A stretch of 64,000 bases of DNA, taken from Shewanella canadensis. GTDB lineage: Bacteria > Pseudomonadota > Gammaproteobacteria > Enterobacterales > Shewanellaceae. A program made the translations under genes and the position numbers. The first letter of the stretch is position 1. Each line of letters opens with the position of its first letter. The notes under the pieces are model-generated. The model did not search any database, had not been told where the DNA came from, and worked only from the letters and a program-made list of their open reading frames with translations. The stretch lies in assembly GCF_003966225.1 (NCBI RefSeq), contig NZ_RXNU01000003.1:124001-188000 (forward strand). Reading direction: 5' to 3'. This document shows, one piece after another, positions 1 through 8,534 of this stretch.

Positions 1-4
1 TTTA

Positions 5-427
5 TTATTGCTTGCTTAAGTGACACTCTACCTTCAACTCACTGCAGATCCTGAATATGCCTTGTTTCATAGGCTCTATGTGGGAGGCAGTGTCAGTACT
101 GGCATCGGATGCAAGGATTAGCTGAGAATGCTCGGCGTCCAGTTTTGATATTTTAATGCTGACAGCATATGAGTCTTTAGTTGTCTCCTTAACTAGCTCA
201 ATCACTCTTTCTCGCTCATCTTTCGAGGTGATCTCAAGTTCAGTGTTGTTCTCTATCGTATCTACCGCAACGCGATAAACATTATCGGCTTTCGCCTTTA
301 TATTGACCGTGGCGACCTTATGTTGTGAGCTCGTATAATAGATGATTGAGCCAACGGCTAAAGTGCCTAAGCCGGCGCAGCCGGAAAGTTGTGATGCGAA
401 CAGGATAATTAAAAGTAGACGTTTCAT
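5..427 (-). CDS. Small outer-membrane-type lipoprotein (DUF3568-like)
   Basis: A 140-residue protein with a short lipoprotein signal peptide ending in a lipobox (L-S-G-C, Cys about residue 17), followed by a short hydrophobic Gly/Ala stretch and a mixed alpha/beta region with alternating charged and hydrophobic residues. The overall look matches the DUF3568-type lipoproteins of proteobacteria, whose role is unknown. It reads toward the window start, so its downstream neighbour is not visible. The start is an ATG right before the signal peptide. The lipoprotein call is firm; the family call is from recall of the sequence pattern only. Confidence 0.7.
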   Translation of the reverse strand: MKRLLLIILFASQLSGCAGLGTLAVGSIIYYTSSQHKVATVNIKAKADNVYRVAVDTIENNTELEITSKDERERVIELVKETTKDSYAVSIKISKLDAEHSQLILASDASTDTASHIEPMKQGIFRICSELKVECHLSKQ

Positions 428-598
428 GATAATAAAATAATATGCTGGTAAGTTTGTGGAAAATACATTGTCATCAAGTGAGTGGCCAGAAAAATATTTT
501 GTAGAGGTTGTTTGTAACGCTGGGTAAGTGCTATTTGTTACATTTGTGGGTGTTGCGTGTATTTTGTTTTGTTAGGTTTTAATATTTATCACGTTGTT

Positions 599-625
599 CA
601 AAGCCAAGATGTTATCTTGGCTTTG
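599..625. terminator. Stem-loop downstream of the ecotin gene
   Basis: Perfect 12-bp inverted repeat (599-610 and 614-625, loop GTT) lying just beyond the 3' end of the ecotin gene. Neither side has a clean T-run, so it may be a weak terminator or an RNA 3'-end stabiliser. Confidence 0.5.
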
Positions 626-685
626 ATTATTTAATGGCGTTAATTGATCATTAAAGCTAAAGGGGGAAATCATGCTCGTTGAGCG

Positions 686-1273
686 TTAACTATTGTCAGC
701 CACAGCTGATTTTGAATAATTGAATTGGCTCTCAACTTTCCATACGCGGTATCTCAGCTCGCTCCCTTTGGGCAGATAGAAGACCTTAGCCAGGCGGCTA
801 TCGTAGTTAAGCTTTAGCTCGTCTCTGATCTGAACAAACGCCTCTTTGTCTTCACTTTTACGTAGGCAGGCCATACGTGTGCTCGGTCCCTCACTGATGC
901 TATCTACCTGATAGTAGGTGTAGCCCCAACCTTTAACCGAGTGCTGCTTAAGCTCACCCGTTAGCATCTGCTGGTTACAATCGACCATCTTGGTTTGTCC
1001 GATCTGTATCTCAACCATGTAGTTCGACTCATCACTCAGTTCCGGCAGGGTCAAGATGTGCTGCTCCATACCTTCATCCGGCGTTGGGAACATCTTTGTC
1101 GCTTCCTGGCGTTGATAATCTGTCGATGAGAAGGCTTGGGTGGTGATCATATTCTGATTATGTCCACTTGGATGTGCCGGGCTGGTTGCCAATGCGTTAA
1201 ATGAAAGAAGTGAAAGTGCCAAGGCGGTTGTTGAGAATGCGTGCTTAGCGGCTTTTAATGTCAATGAGTTCAT
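686..1273 (-). CDS. eco: Ecotin, periplasmic serine protease inhibitor
   Basis: Ecotin inhibits trypsin-fold serine proteases from the periplasm as a dimer. The 195-residue product has a signal peptide (about residues 1-30, Ala-rich end) and then the ecotin core. Visible family marks are the V-E-I-Q-I-G-Q-T strand, the V-D-C-N segment (Cys99), the G-W-G-Y-x-Y-Y motif (about 115-121), the reactive loop S-T-R-M-A-C (131-136) and the C-terminal Y-R-V-W-K. Cys99 and Cys136 should form the conserved disulfide. In E. coli ecotin the P1 residue is Met; here it is Arg133, which should favour trypsin-like targets. The mature N-terminus is longer than in E. coli (about 40 extra residues). It stands alone, with a stem-loop after it. 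Confidence 0.92.
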   Translation of the reverse strand: MNSLTLKAAKHAFSTTALALSLLSFNALATSPAHPSGHNQNMITTQAFSSTDYQRQEATKMFPTPDEGMEQHILTLPELSDESNYMVEIQIGQTKMVDCNQQMLTGELKQHSVKGWGYTYYQVDSISEGPSTRMACLRKSEDKEAFVQIRDELKLNYDSRLAKVFYLPKGSELRYRVWKVESQFNYSKSAVADNS

Positions 1274-1554
1274 GAATGCTCCAAAAAATAGATAGATGTG
1301 CTTGTTTAGATAACCTTATAAACGGCACAAAAAAGAAAAGGGGTTAATTATTTTAAAAAAAATCTTTATTAGCAAGATTTTAAAATCAGTTGATTCATTA
1401 TTGGTTTGCACCAGTTTAAGGCGAAGGCACTGGTTTTGAGCAGGTTTTCGGATGTGATTTTTCTTATCTTATTGTTTTTAAAGGAATGAAATTCCATGGC
1501 ATGAGTGCTGCATTTGGTTCGCTAGAGTAACTTATTGGATCCGGGGCAGAAATT

Positions 1555-3759
1555 ATGTTGTTTGGTCGCAAGAATAGAAAGCCGATTGCTATACCCGCCA
1601 AGAAGGTGAAAGAGTGGAAATACACCACCTGTAATTATTGCTCTACGGGTTGCTCAATCGAGATAGGTTTAGATGAACAGCAAAAGATAGTGACGACACG
1701 AGGTCATGCCGGCGCTGATGTCAATCGTGGCAAGTTATGTATTAAAGGCATTCTTGAGCATGAGCTGTTTGATAGTCCCGGTAGGGGAACCGAGCCGCTT
1801 ATTAGGGATAAGCATTTTAACCCCTTCGAGCCCACCTCCTGGGATCATGCGCTGGATACCACGGCCGAACAGATAAAACATATTCAGCAAAAATATGGCA
1901 GGGATGCCTTCGCAATTGTTTCATCGGGTCAGCTGCTGACCGAGGAGTTTTATACTTTAGGCAAGTTAGCCCGTGGCGTCATCGGCACCAATAACTATGA
2001 CGGTAACACCACCTTATGTATGGCATCGGCGGTGAGCGGTTATAAACGTTCATTCGGCGCCGACGGACCGCCGGGTTGCTATGATGATTTTGAGCATACC
2101 CACTGTTTAATCGCTTTTGGATCCAACCTTCCCGAGCAGCATCCCATCATCTATTGGCGTCTTAAAGAGGCGTTGGAGAAGCGTCACTTCCCCTTAATTG
2201 TGGTTGACCCCCGCGTGACCATGCTGGCGCAATTTGCCGATATTCACCTGCCCATCACACCGGGCACGGATTGCGTGCTGATCAACGCCATGATGCATGT
2301 GATCATCAACGAAGGCCTGCAAGACCAGAGCTATATCGATGCCCATACTCAAGGTTTCGATGAGGTTAAGGCGCTGGTTCAGGACTACAACCCTAAGCAG
2401 GCGCAGCATGTGTGCGGTATCGATGAAGACACCATACGTAATGTGGCCCGCATCTACGCAAAGGCGCCGGCGGCCATGAGCATCTGGACCATGGGCATTA
2501 ACCAATCGACCCATGGCTCAGATGGCGTTGTCAACATTAATAACCTGAATATGGTGACCGGTAATATAGGTAAGCCGGGGGGGACCAGCCTGTCGATAAC
2601 GGGCCAGTGTAATGCCATGGGGACGCGTGAATGGTCATCTTGCTCCGGGCTGCCCGGCTATCGTTACCTTGAAAATGAGGCTGACAGGAATGAGATCGCC
2701 GAATTTTGGGGCATAGATCCAGAGTTCTTTCCCAAGCAACGGGGTCTCTCACAAACCGACATTTTTGCTGCCATCGAAACCGGCGAGATAAAGGGATTGT
2801 GGATCGTCGCGACCAACCCCATGACCTCTATGCCCAATACCGCGCGCATTAGAAAGGCGCTGGAGAAACTGGATTTTCTGGTGATCCAGGATGTCTATCA
2901 AGATGTGGAAACCAACCAATATTCTCACGTCTATCTTCCCGCTTCGGTCTGGGCCGAAAAGGAGGGGGTGCACACCAATACTGAGCGCCGGGTCAATCTT
3001 ATTAACAATGTGATGCCCCCCTATAAAAACGCCAAGCCGGATTTTTGGATCTTCAATCAGATGGCTAAGCGGTTCGATAATGGTCAGATGGTCCATTTTC
3101 CCGAGACGCCGGAAGGGGCGTTCGAAGAGATGAAATACCTCTCAAAGGGCAGATTAGGCAATGGTCAGCCGAGGCTGTTAGATATTTCAGGCATGAGCTA
3201 CGCCAAATTGGAGGCAGCCAAAGGGATCCAGTGGCCCTATCGAGAGTATGAGGTCGGCCTGAAGGGGAGCGCGAGACTCTACAGCGACGGTATTTTTCCG
3301 ACTCCCAGCGGTAAAGCCAACCTGCTGCCCATCGCCTTTTATAACAATAACGAGCAGCCCTGTCAGGCATACCCATTCTGGCTCAACAGTGGCCGTGTGG
3401 TAGAGCATTTTCATACCCGCACCCGCACCGGAAAAATAGGCAACTGCAATAAGTTCAGTCCAACCGCTTACATGGAGATGAACCCCGATGCAGCGCAGGC
3501 CTTGGGCATCGAGCACCAAACCTATGTTCGTCTCACCAGCCGCCGTGGCGACGCCGTTGTACTGGTGCAGCTGACCCAGCGAGTACCGCGCAACATGGTG
3601 TTTATCCCGTTTCATTTTCATGACTGCGTGAACCGCTTAACCCTCGGACTGCTCGATCCTCATTCGAGGCAGCCGGCATTTAAGCAGTGCACTACCCGCA
3701 TCGAGCCTATCTGTCAGGCCGAGGCCGCACGTATCAATGCAGAGCGACGCACGTTTTAA
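1555..3759 (+). CDS. Cytoplasmic molybdopterin oxidoreductase, NasA/NapA-like catalytic subunit
   Basis: A 734-residue Mo-bisPGD enzyme. Residues about 20-70 form the [4Fe-4S] domain (Cys26, Cys29, Cys33, Cys62); Cys155, in L-C-M-A-S-A-V, sits where Nap/Nas nitrate reductases ligate molybdenum; residues about 620-730 form the molydopterin-dinucleotide-binding domain. There is no twin-arginine signal peptide, so the enzyme should be cytoplasmic, unlike NapA. It lacks the C-terminal BFD [2Fe-2S] domain of typical assimilatory NasA, which fits electrons coming from the membrane subunit encoded 35 bp downstream. The most likely activity is nitrate reduction, but other oxyanions cannot be excluded from sequence. 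The nirBD cluster near 40 kb has no nitrate reductase of its own. Confidence 0.85.
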   Translation: MLFGRKNRKPIAIPAKKVKEWKYTTCNYCSTGCSIEIGLDEQQKIVTTRGHAGADVNRGKLCIKGILEHELFDSPGRGTEPLIRDKHFNPFEPTSWDHALDTTAEQIKHIQQKYGRDAFAIVSSGQLLTEEFYTLGKLARGVIGTNNYDGNTTLCMASAVSGYKRSFGADGPPGCYDDFEHTHCLIAFGSNLPEQHPIIYWRLKEALEKRHFPLIVVDPRVTMLAQFADIHLPITPGTDCVLINAMMHVIINEGLQDQSYIDAHTQGFDEVKALVQDYNPKQAQHVCGIDEDTIRNVARIYAKAPAAMSIWTMGINQSTHGSDGVVNINNLNMVTGNIGKPGGTSLSITGQCNAMGTREWSSCSGLPGYRYLENEADRNEIAEFWGIDPEFFPKQRGLSQTDIFAAIETGEIKGLWIVATNPMTSMPNTARIRKALEKLDFLVIQDVYQDVETNQYSHVYLPASVWAEKEGVHTNTERRVNLINNVMPPYKNAKPDFWIFNQMAKRFDNGQMVHFPETPEGAFEEMKYLSKGRLGNGQPRLLDISGMSYAKLEAAKGIQWPYREYEVGLKGSARLYSDGIFPTPSGKANLLPIAFYNNNEQPCQAYPFWLNSGRVVEHFHTRTRTGKIGNCNKFSPTAYMEMNPDAAQALGIEHQTYVRLTSRRGDAVVLVQLTQRVPRNMVFIPFHFHDCVNRLTLGLLDPHSRQPAFKQCTTRIEPICQAEAARINAERRTF

Positions 3760-3794
3760 CGTGATAAAAACCGGGCGAATTTAAGGAACGACAT

Positions 3795-5876
3795 ATGAGC
3801 AGAACGACCATTGAAGGCGCAACAGAGCTGGTATCTCCAAAGGATGGAGATGTGGGTGTATATATGCCCGAGAAAACGACCAAAGCTGCATCAAATCAAC
3901 CCGAAGTCGAACAGGAGCAGAAGGGGCGCTCCAACCATTGGGAAGTGCGCACCCAGGAGCAGGCCTATGCCTATCTGCCAGAGCCCGATCCCGGGAATAA
4001 GAGCGAAATCGAAAACCGTTATGGCAAACGAATCGATCTGGTGGAGTTGACCGATAACCCGGCGGGGCGATCCTTGTTTATTAACGGTAATCCTGAGGTC
4101 GGTACGAATCGGGATCGTAACAAGCAACATGGCTTCTTCTTTACCGCCGATAACTGCATCGGCTGTCACGCCTGTGAGTCGGCCTGCTCGGAGAAAAATG
4201 ATAATCCCGCTCATCTGGCATTTCGCTCCGTGGGTTACGTCGAAGGCGGTTCCTACCCCGATTATAAGCGGATGAATATCTCTATGGCCTGTAACCACTG
4301 TGACGACCCGGTCTGTCTGAAAGGGTGTCCAACGCGGGCCTACACTAAACACGCCGAGTATGGGGCCGTCTTGCAAGACCCTGAAACCTGTTTCGGTTGC
4401 GGATACTGCACTTGGGTGTGTCCTTACAATGCCCCGCAGCTGGATCCGGTTCAGGGACGGGTCTCTAAGTGCAACATGTGTGTCGACCGCCTCGAGGTGG
4501 GGTTAAAGCCCGCCTGTGTGTCGGCCTGTGTGGGTAATGCGCTGGATTTCGGTGTGATAGAAAATACACCCGAAAATCGTGAGCAGTGCAAAACCAGTAT
4601 TCCGGGTTTTCCATCGCCCGAGATCACTCAGCCAAATATTCGTTTTCAGCAAACCAAATCGTTGCCGGAGGAGATGAGCCGCACCGATGATATGCCGGTT
4701 AAATACCGCAAAGGGAGCGATGGTCAGTATAAGCCAGTGGTAGACCAAAAAAACGGTAAGAAAATGCATTGGAACCTACCTAAGCTAAACAGCCGCGAGA
4801 ACCCGCTGGTCCTGTTTACTCTGCTGGTGCAGGCGGCGCTGGGCACCTTTATCATCCCTTTTTCAGGTGCTTTATTGGGCGTAGAAAGCTTTAAGCAGTT
4901 TATGGCATCGAACCTCTTTCTGCCCTTGGTGCTCTTGTCGTTAGGGATGACATCGATGGGCCTGTTTATGAGCGTGACACATCTGGGTAGGCCCTTTCGT
5001 TTCTATCGCGGCTTCAATAACCTGCGTTACTCGCCCATGAGTCGTGAAGGGCTTGGCTTAGCGCTGTTTTCGGCCTTTCTGGGGCTTACCGCATTGCTTC
5101 TCGCACCATCCAATATCGGGGTAAATACAATGCTGGCCAGCTTAGGTTTAGGACTAGAATCAGAGTTATCTTCGCTGGTGGCAACTCTGCCCCTTGAGAG
5201 TGTCGTCGTTATCACCGGGCTATTGGCTAGCGCTTCGGGATTAGCGGGCCTGTATTACATGAACCAGTGTTACCAAATTAAGGCGAGGCCATTCTGGAAC
5301 CATTGGCAGACGGCGACCAGCTTTGTGGGCAACAGTTTATCTCTGGGAGCCATGGTGAGCGGTGTGGTGATGCTTATCTCACTCGGTGTTGAGTCGCTTC
5401 CTCTGCAAGGTGCGATGGAGTCATATGGCGCGGTGTTTTTGGTTGGACTGGTTATCGAAGCCGTGGGGCTCTGGGGGCACAACCGGACACTTAACCGCAG
5501 TGAAGATGAAGGCGGCGCCGCGCATTACATCCAGTGCACCACTTTCGGTAAAACCTACCAGCTACGCAACGCGTTACTGGCGGTTAATATTCTCGCCGCG
5601 AGCGGCCTGCTGATATTCGGGGGCTTCTTTGAAGTGAGTGAGTCTCTGGCGAATCAATCGATAGTAGATGAATCGGTTTATCTCATTGTGTGGGCAAGCT
5701 TAAGCCTGATTAATCTGGTTACGGTGGTGATAGGCAGGGCGCTGTTTTATAACTTAGTGATCCCAACGACCATGCCCGGAGCCTTTTTCTGGAAAAACAA
5801 AGGTTTTGAGCAACATGCCAGAGACATAGGTTTAGCCGATAATCCCGCTACCGGGGTTGCACCACTGGCCCATTAA
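3795..5876 (+). CDS. Fused four-[4Fe-4S] electron-transfer and DmsC/NrfD-like membrane anchor subunit
   Basis: A 693-residue fusion that should pass electrons from quinol to the catalytic subunit encoded just upstream (AAGGA ribosome site before the ATG). Residues 1-110 are an unrecognised N-terminal extension. Residues about 115-250 carry 16 cysteines in four clusters: 121/124/127/131, 166/169/174/178, 199/202/205/209 and 226/229/241/245, the DmsB/NrfC pattern. Residues about 335-690 hold about eight membrane segments of the DmsC anchor type. DmsB and DmsC are normally separate proteins, so the fusion is notable. With no Tat signal on either subunit, the iron-sulfur domain should face the cytoplasm. 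A degraded copy of the last ~100 bp of the gene lies 0.9 kb downstream. Confidence 0.87.
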   Translation: MSRTTIEGATELVSPKDGDVGVYMPEKTTKAASNQPEVEQEQKGRSNHWEVRTQEQAYAYLPEPDPGNKSEIENRYGKRIDLVELTDNPAGRSLFINGNPEVGTNRDRNKQHGFFFTADNCIGCHACESACSEKNDNPAHLAFRSVGYVEGGSYPDYKRMNISMACNHCDDPVCLKGCPTRAYTKHAEYGAVLQDPETCFGCGYCTWVCPYNAPQLDPVQGRVSKCNMCVDRLEVGLKPACVSACVGNALDFGVIENTPENREQCKTSIPGFPSPEITQPNIRFQQTKSLPEEMSRTDDMPVKYRKGSDGQYKPVVDQKNGKKMHWNLPKLNSRENPLVLFTLLVQAALGTFIIPFSGALLGVESFKQFMASNLFLPLVLLSLGMTSMGLFMSVTHLGRPFRFYRGFNNLRYSPMSREGLGLALFSAFLGLTALLLAPSNIGVNTMLASLGLGLESELSSLVATLPLESVVVITGLLASASGLAGLYYMNQCYQIKARPFWNHWQTATSFVGNSLSLGAMVSGVVMLISLGVESLPLQGAMESYGAVFLVGLVIEAVGLWGHNRTLNRSEDEGGAAHYIQCTTFGKTYQLRNALLAVNILAASGLLIFGGFFEVSESLANQSIVDESVYLIVWASLSLINLVTVVIGRALFYNLVIPTTMPGAFFWKNKGFEQHARDIGLADNPATGVAPLAH

Positions 5877-6137
5877 GCCTGAGCTTGCCTGAATAAGCGG
5901 ATATAAAACCGTTGCCTAGTTATTGAGTTGAACTAGATGGCAGGCTTCTTATTCAATGAGCGAATGCATGCAGCTCATAGTGAAATGGATAATAAAGAAT
6001 CATGTAAAGTTATCTGGACGAAATGAAGTAACCGTTTGAGAACCAAAGGAAAGCCAGTGCACGCTTTTTACTGGTCGGAGATGATAAACGCGCATTATAC
6101 TTATCTATGTATAGATTTATCAGGCTTAGGAGCGAAT

Positions 6138-6515
6138 ATGAAACCTCATGGAGAATATAAAATTGAACTTATGAATAATATTGTTCATGTTTTCCCTTCA
6201 GGAGGGTTCAATGAACAAGGAATTATTCAGTTACATAAGAAAATAGCTTCGATTGCTCCGCATGATAAACCGTGGGCTTTACTAGAGCATCCTAAAAATA
6301 TTGCCGGTTTAACTCCGGAAGCTGTTGAGGAGTTAATTAACTCTTATCAAAACCTAGGTAAGCTTAATTGTGTAGCGGCTGGCTTAGAAGTTTCTTCGAC
6401 CTGGCGAAGGGTGTTTGAGACATTAATAGTGGGTAAAGTGGACATTCCAGTATACCTAAATAGTGATTCAGAAAAACTCGAACAGTTAATTAAACAGAAA
6501 CTGGATTGTGCATAA
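6138..6515 (+). CDS. Small STAS-like hypothetical protein
   Basis: I do not firmly recognise this protein. It has about 125 residues, no signal peptide or membrane segment, and an alternating beta/alpha pattern resembling the STAS/SpoIIAA-like fold. The reading frame opens at 6036, but an AGGAG sits 6 nt before the ATG at 6138, so I place the start there. The gene lies between the intact NrfD-like gene and a broken copy of its 3' end, so it may have arrived together with that rearrangement. Function unknown. Confidence 0.55.
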   Translation: MKPHGEYKIELMNNIVHVFPSGGFNEQGIIQLHKKIASIAPHDKPWALLEHPKNIAGLTPEAVEELINSYQNLGKLNCVAAGLEVSSTWRRVFETLIVGKVDIPVYLNSDSEKLEQLIKQKLDCA

Positions 6516-6635
6516 ACACATATGAGCCTACCGCAAGTCAACAGGCGAGTCTTACTATTTGTCTATTTTTGCTGCCAAATTTAAATCAATAAGCAAACTC
6601 ATCTATTTCGTCGGTTATTTCGCAAACACAACTAA

Positions 6636-6737
6636 CAGGGCACTGTTCTATAACCTAGCCATTCCAACGACCATGCCCGGCGCTTTTTTGGAAAAACAAA
6701 GGTTTCGAGCAGCACGCCAGAGAGATAGGCTTGGCCG
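6636..6737 (+). pseudogene. Broken duplicate of the 3' end of the NrfD-like gene
   Basis: This stretch matches 5735-5838 at roughly 86% by hand count, including the segment encoding A-L-F-Y-N-L and T-T-M-P-G-A-F. A 2-bp deletion in the T-run puts the downstream part out of frame, and nothing upstream matches the rest of the gene. It is therefore a remnant, not a working gene. The divergence suggests an old duplication or recombination with a related copy rather than a recent tandem event. Confidence 0.8.
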
Positions 6738-6760
6738 TAAGCAGTAACTAAAACCAAGTA

Positions 6761-6784
6761 AAAGTAACAAAGAAAGTAACAAAG
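6761..6784. repeat. Tandem 12-bp repeat (AAAGTAACAAAG x2)
   Basis: Two exact adjacent copies of AAAGTAACAAAG, immediately after the broken NrfD-like remnant and about 70 bp before the transposase start. It may mark the junction of an insertion. Confidence 0.6.
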
Positions 6785-6852
6785 ACACCCAAAATTGTCA
6801 GAGACAGATCCCTTGACTAAGCTTTAGTGAGAGTTGTTGAGGAGGGTTTGTT

Positions 6853-7833
6853 ATGCCGACACCAAGGAAAGCATTAGTTAGTTTGGAAGACACTCCATAT
6901 TATCACTGTATATCTCGTTGTGTTCGAAAGGCTTTTTTGTGTGGAGTCGATCGTTACACGGGTCAATCTTATGAGCATAGGCGCGATTGGGTTGAAAGTC
7001 GGCTGTTAGAATTGGCTTCTGTATTCGCTATTGATATCTGTGCTTATGCCGTAATGAGTAATCATCTACATTTAGTGCTAAGGGTCGATGATGAGTTGGT
7101 TCGACACTGGTCAGATAGGGATGTGGTGACTCAATGGCAAAAGCTTTTCAAAGGCGATAGCCTTAATTATGACTTTGTTAAAGGCGAAATACTTGAATCA
7201 TATCAACAGATTATCATCAATAAACGGGTAAAAGAGTACCGTCTAAGGCTAATGGACATCTCGTGGTTTATGCGAGCATTGAACGAGCCTATCGCGCGTA
7301 AAGCCAATGCTGAGGACAAGTGTAAAGGCAGATTTTGGGAGGGAAGGTTCAAGTCCCAAGCGCTGCTAGATGAAACTGCTGTATTGGCCTGTATGGCTTA
7401 CGTTGACCTTAATCCTATTCGAGTAAAAATAGCCAAGACACCAGATACTTCAGACTTTACCAGTATTCAAAAACGCATCAAAGCAGCCATGAAAGGTGAA
7501 CAGCCCACATCACTGCTGCCCTTTGTTGGGAACGAGCGTAAAGAGTTGCCTAAAGGCCTGATGTTTAATGCCAAAGATTACCTGCAACTTGTTGATGATA
7601 CAGGACGCATCATCAGAGATGATAAGCGTGGAGCGATTAGCCAAAGCTCACAACAACTACTGAACAGACTCAATATTCCTCAAGAAAACTGGCTGAAAAT
7701 GACCAGTGAGTTTACCAAACTATTTAAAGGCCCCGTAGGGACCCTTCAAGAACTTGATGCGTATTGCGAACATTTAGAGCGCAAGCGAAGGCAAGGGGCA
7801 GCCAACTGTCACCGATGGCTTGATAGCGCATAA
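6853..7833 (+). CDS. REP-associated (Y1/HUH) tyrosine transposase
   Basis: A 326-residue Y1-transposase relative of the type found as single chromosomal genes and linked to REP palindromes. The N-terminal pattern Y-Y-H-C-I-S-R-C-V-R-K-A-F is typical, and the metal-binding HUH motif is H71-L-H73 in S-N-H-L-H-L-V-L. The segments G-R-F-W-E-G-R-F-K-S-Q and A-Y-V-D-L-N-P-I-R are family signatures. I could not assign the catalytic tyrosine with certainty. A strong GAGGAGG ribosome site precedes the ATG. It is flanked by a tandem 12-bp repeat upstream and a 46-bp inverted repeat downstream. No terminal repeats of a classical insertion sequence are obvious. Confidence 0.88.
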   Translation: MPTPRKALVSLEDTPYYHCISRCVRKAFLCGVDRYTGQSYEHRRDWVESRLLELASVFAIDICAYAVMSNHLHLVLRVDDELVRHWSDRDVVTQWQKLFKGDSLNYDFVKGEILESYQQIIINKRVKEYRLRLMDISWFMRALNEPIARKANAEDKCKGRFWEGRFKSQALLDETAVLACMAYVDLNPIRVKIAKTPDTSDFTSIQKRIKAAMKGEQPTSLLPFVGNERKELPKGLMFNAKDYLQLVDDTGRIIRDDKRGAISQSSQQLLNRLNIPQENWLKMTSEFTKLFKGPVGTLQELDAYCEHLERKRRQGAANCHRWLDSA

Positions 7834-7902
7834 CAACAGCAACAAAAAACGATAGCGATACCATTAACCAGACAGCAGTTTGGCTTTTTGAGTGTTTGCA
7901 TT

Positions 7903-7948
7903 TCAACTAAATAGCCGATATTTTACAGATAGTTGGATATTTAGTTGA
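7903..7948. repeat. Inverted repeat downstream of the transposase gene
   Basis: Perfect 11-bp arms (TCAACTAAATA at 7903-7913 and its complement at 7938-7948) around a 24-nt centre, 70 bp after the transposase stop. It could be a terminator without T-run, or a REP-like recognition hairpin for the transposase. Confidence 0.55.
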
Positions 7949-8104
7949 GAAAACAGTTTTCCATTGCAACGAATGCTGAAAGTCATCCAATAAGTCCTAT
8001 CTAATGATGAGAAGCTACGAGATTAACAATGGATGTCTTAGTTGTTGCCTTAGTTGTTGTTAGTGCAGCGTTAGGCTCAATTCAGAACTATTAAGGAATG
8101 ACCC

Positions 8105-8458
8105 ATGAATCCATCTCCTATCAAGGAACTGATAGCTTTCGAAGATTTTGCAAAATTGGATATACGAGTCGGTACTATTACTTCGGTTTTAGAAGTCACC
8201 AAGTCAGATAAATTAATGAAGCTCATGGTCGATTTTGGGGACCATACTCGTTCCATTCTTGCCGGTATTAAACAAGAACGGGAAAACCCTCAAGAAATCG
8301 AGGGTAAGCAAGCTTTATTTGTGGTGAACCTTCCGGAAAGAAAAATGGCGGGAGATCTATCTCAAGGTATGTTATTTGATATTGGTTATGAAGATAAGCT
8401 CAATCCTTGCTTAGCTATGCCGGAAAGTGTAATGCTAAATGGAAGTCGAGCAGGGTAA
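8105..8458 (+). CDS. tRNA-binding domain protein (CsaA/YgjH-like)
   Basis: A 117-residue single-domain protein of the EMAP/Trbp111 OB-fold type. Visible marks are F-x-K-L-D-I-R-V-G-T-I near the start, the central L-A-G-I-K segment, and N-L-P-E-R-K-M-A-G-D-L-S-Q-G-M-L-F in the second half, where methionyl-tRNA synthetase C-terminal domains and YgjH/CsaA have their equivalents. Such proteins bind tRNA non-specifically as dimers; CsaA has also been linked to protein export. An AAGGA lies 8 nt before the ATG. It stands alone. Confidence 0.85.
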   Translation: MNPSPIKELIAFEDFAKLDIRVGTITSVLEVTKSDKLMKLMVDFGDHTRSILAGIKQERENPQEIEGKQALFVVNLPERKMAGDLSQGMLFDIGYEDKLNPCLAMPESVMLNGSRAG

Positions 8459-8534
8459 GCCTAATTTGTGTGAAAGAGCCTATTGAACTGCTCAAACAGC
8501 TAGCAAGGCGTTTAAGGAACATAAAGGTCAATAA

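Noticed and set aside
1410..1434. NtrC or other operator before the molybdoenzyme gene (ACCAGT...ACTGGT)
   Set aside because: Perfect 6-bp arms but wrong spacing and half-site for NtrC, and no -24/-12 promoter follows.
3187..3621. Antisense frame within the molybdoenzyme gene
   Set aside because: Shadow of a strongly supported coding region.
6559..6747. 62-codon frame over the duplicated NrfD-like remnant
   Set aside because: Made of non-homologous leader plus a frameshifted copy of a gene end; treated as pseudogene.
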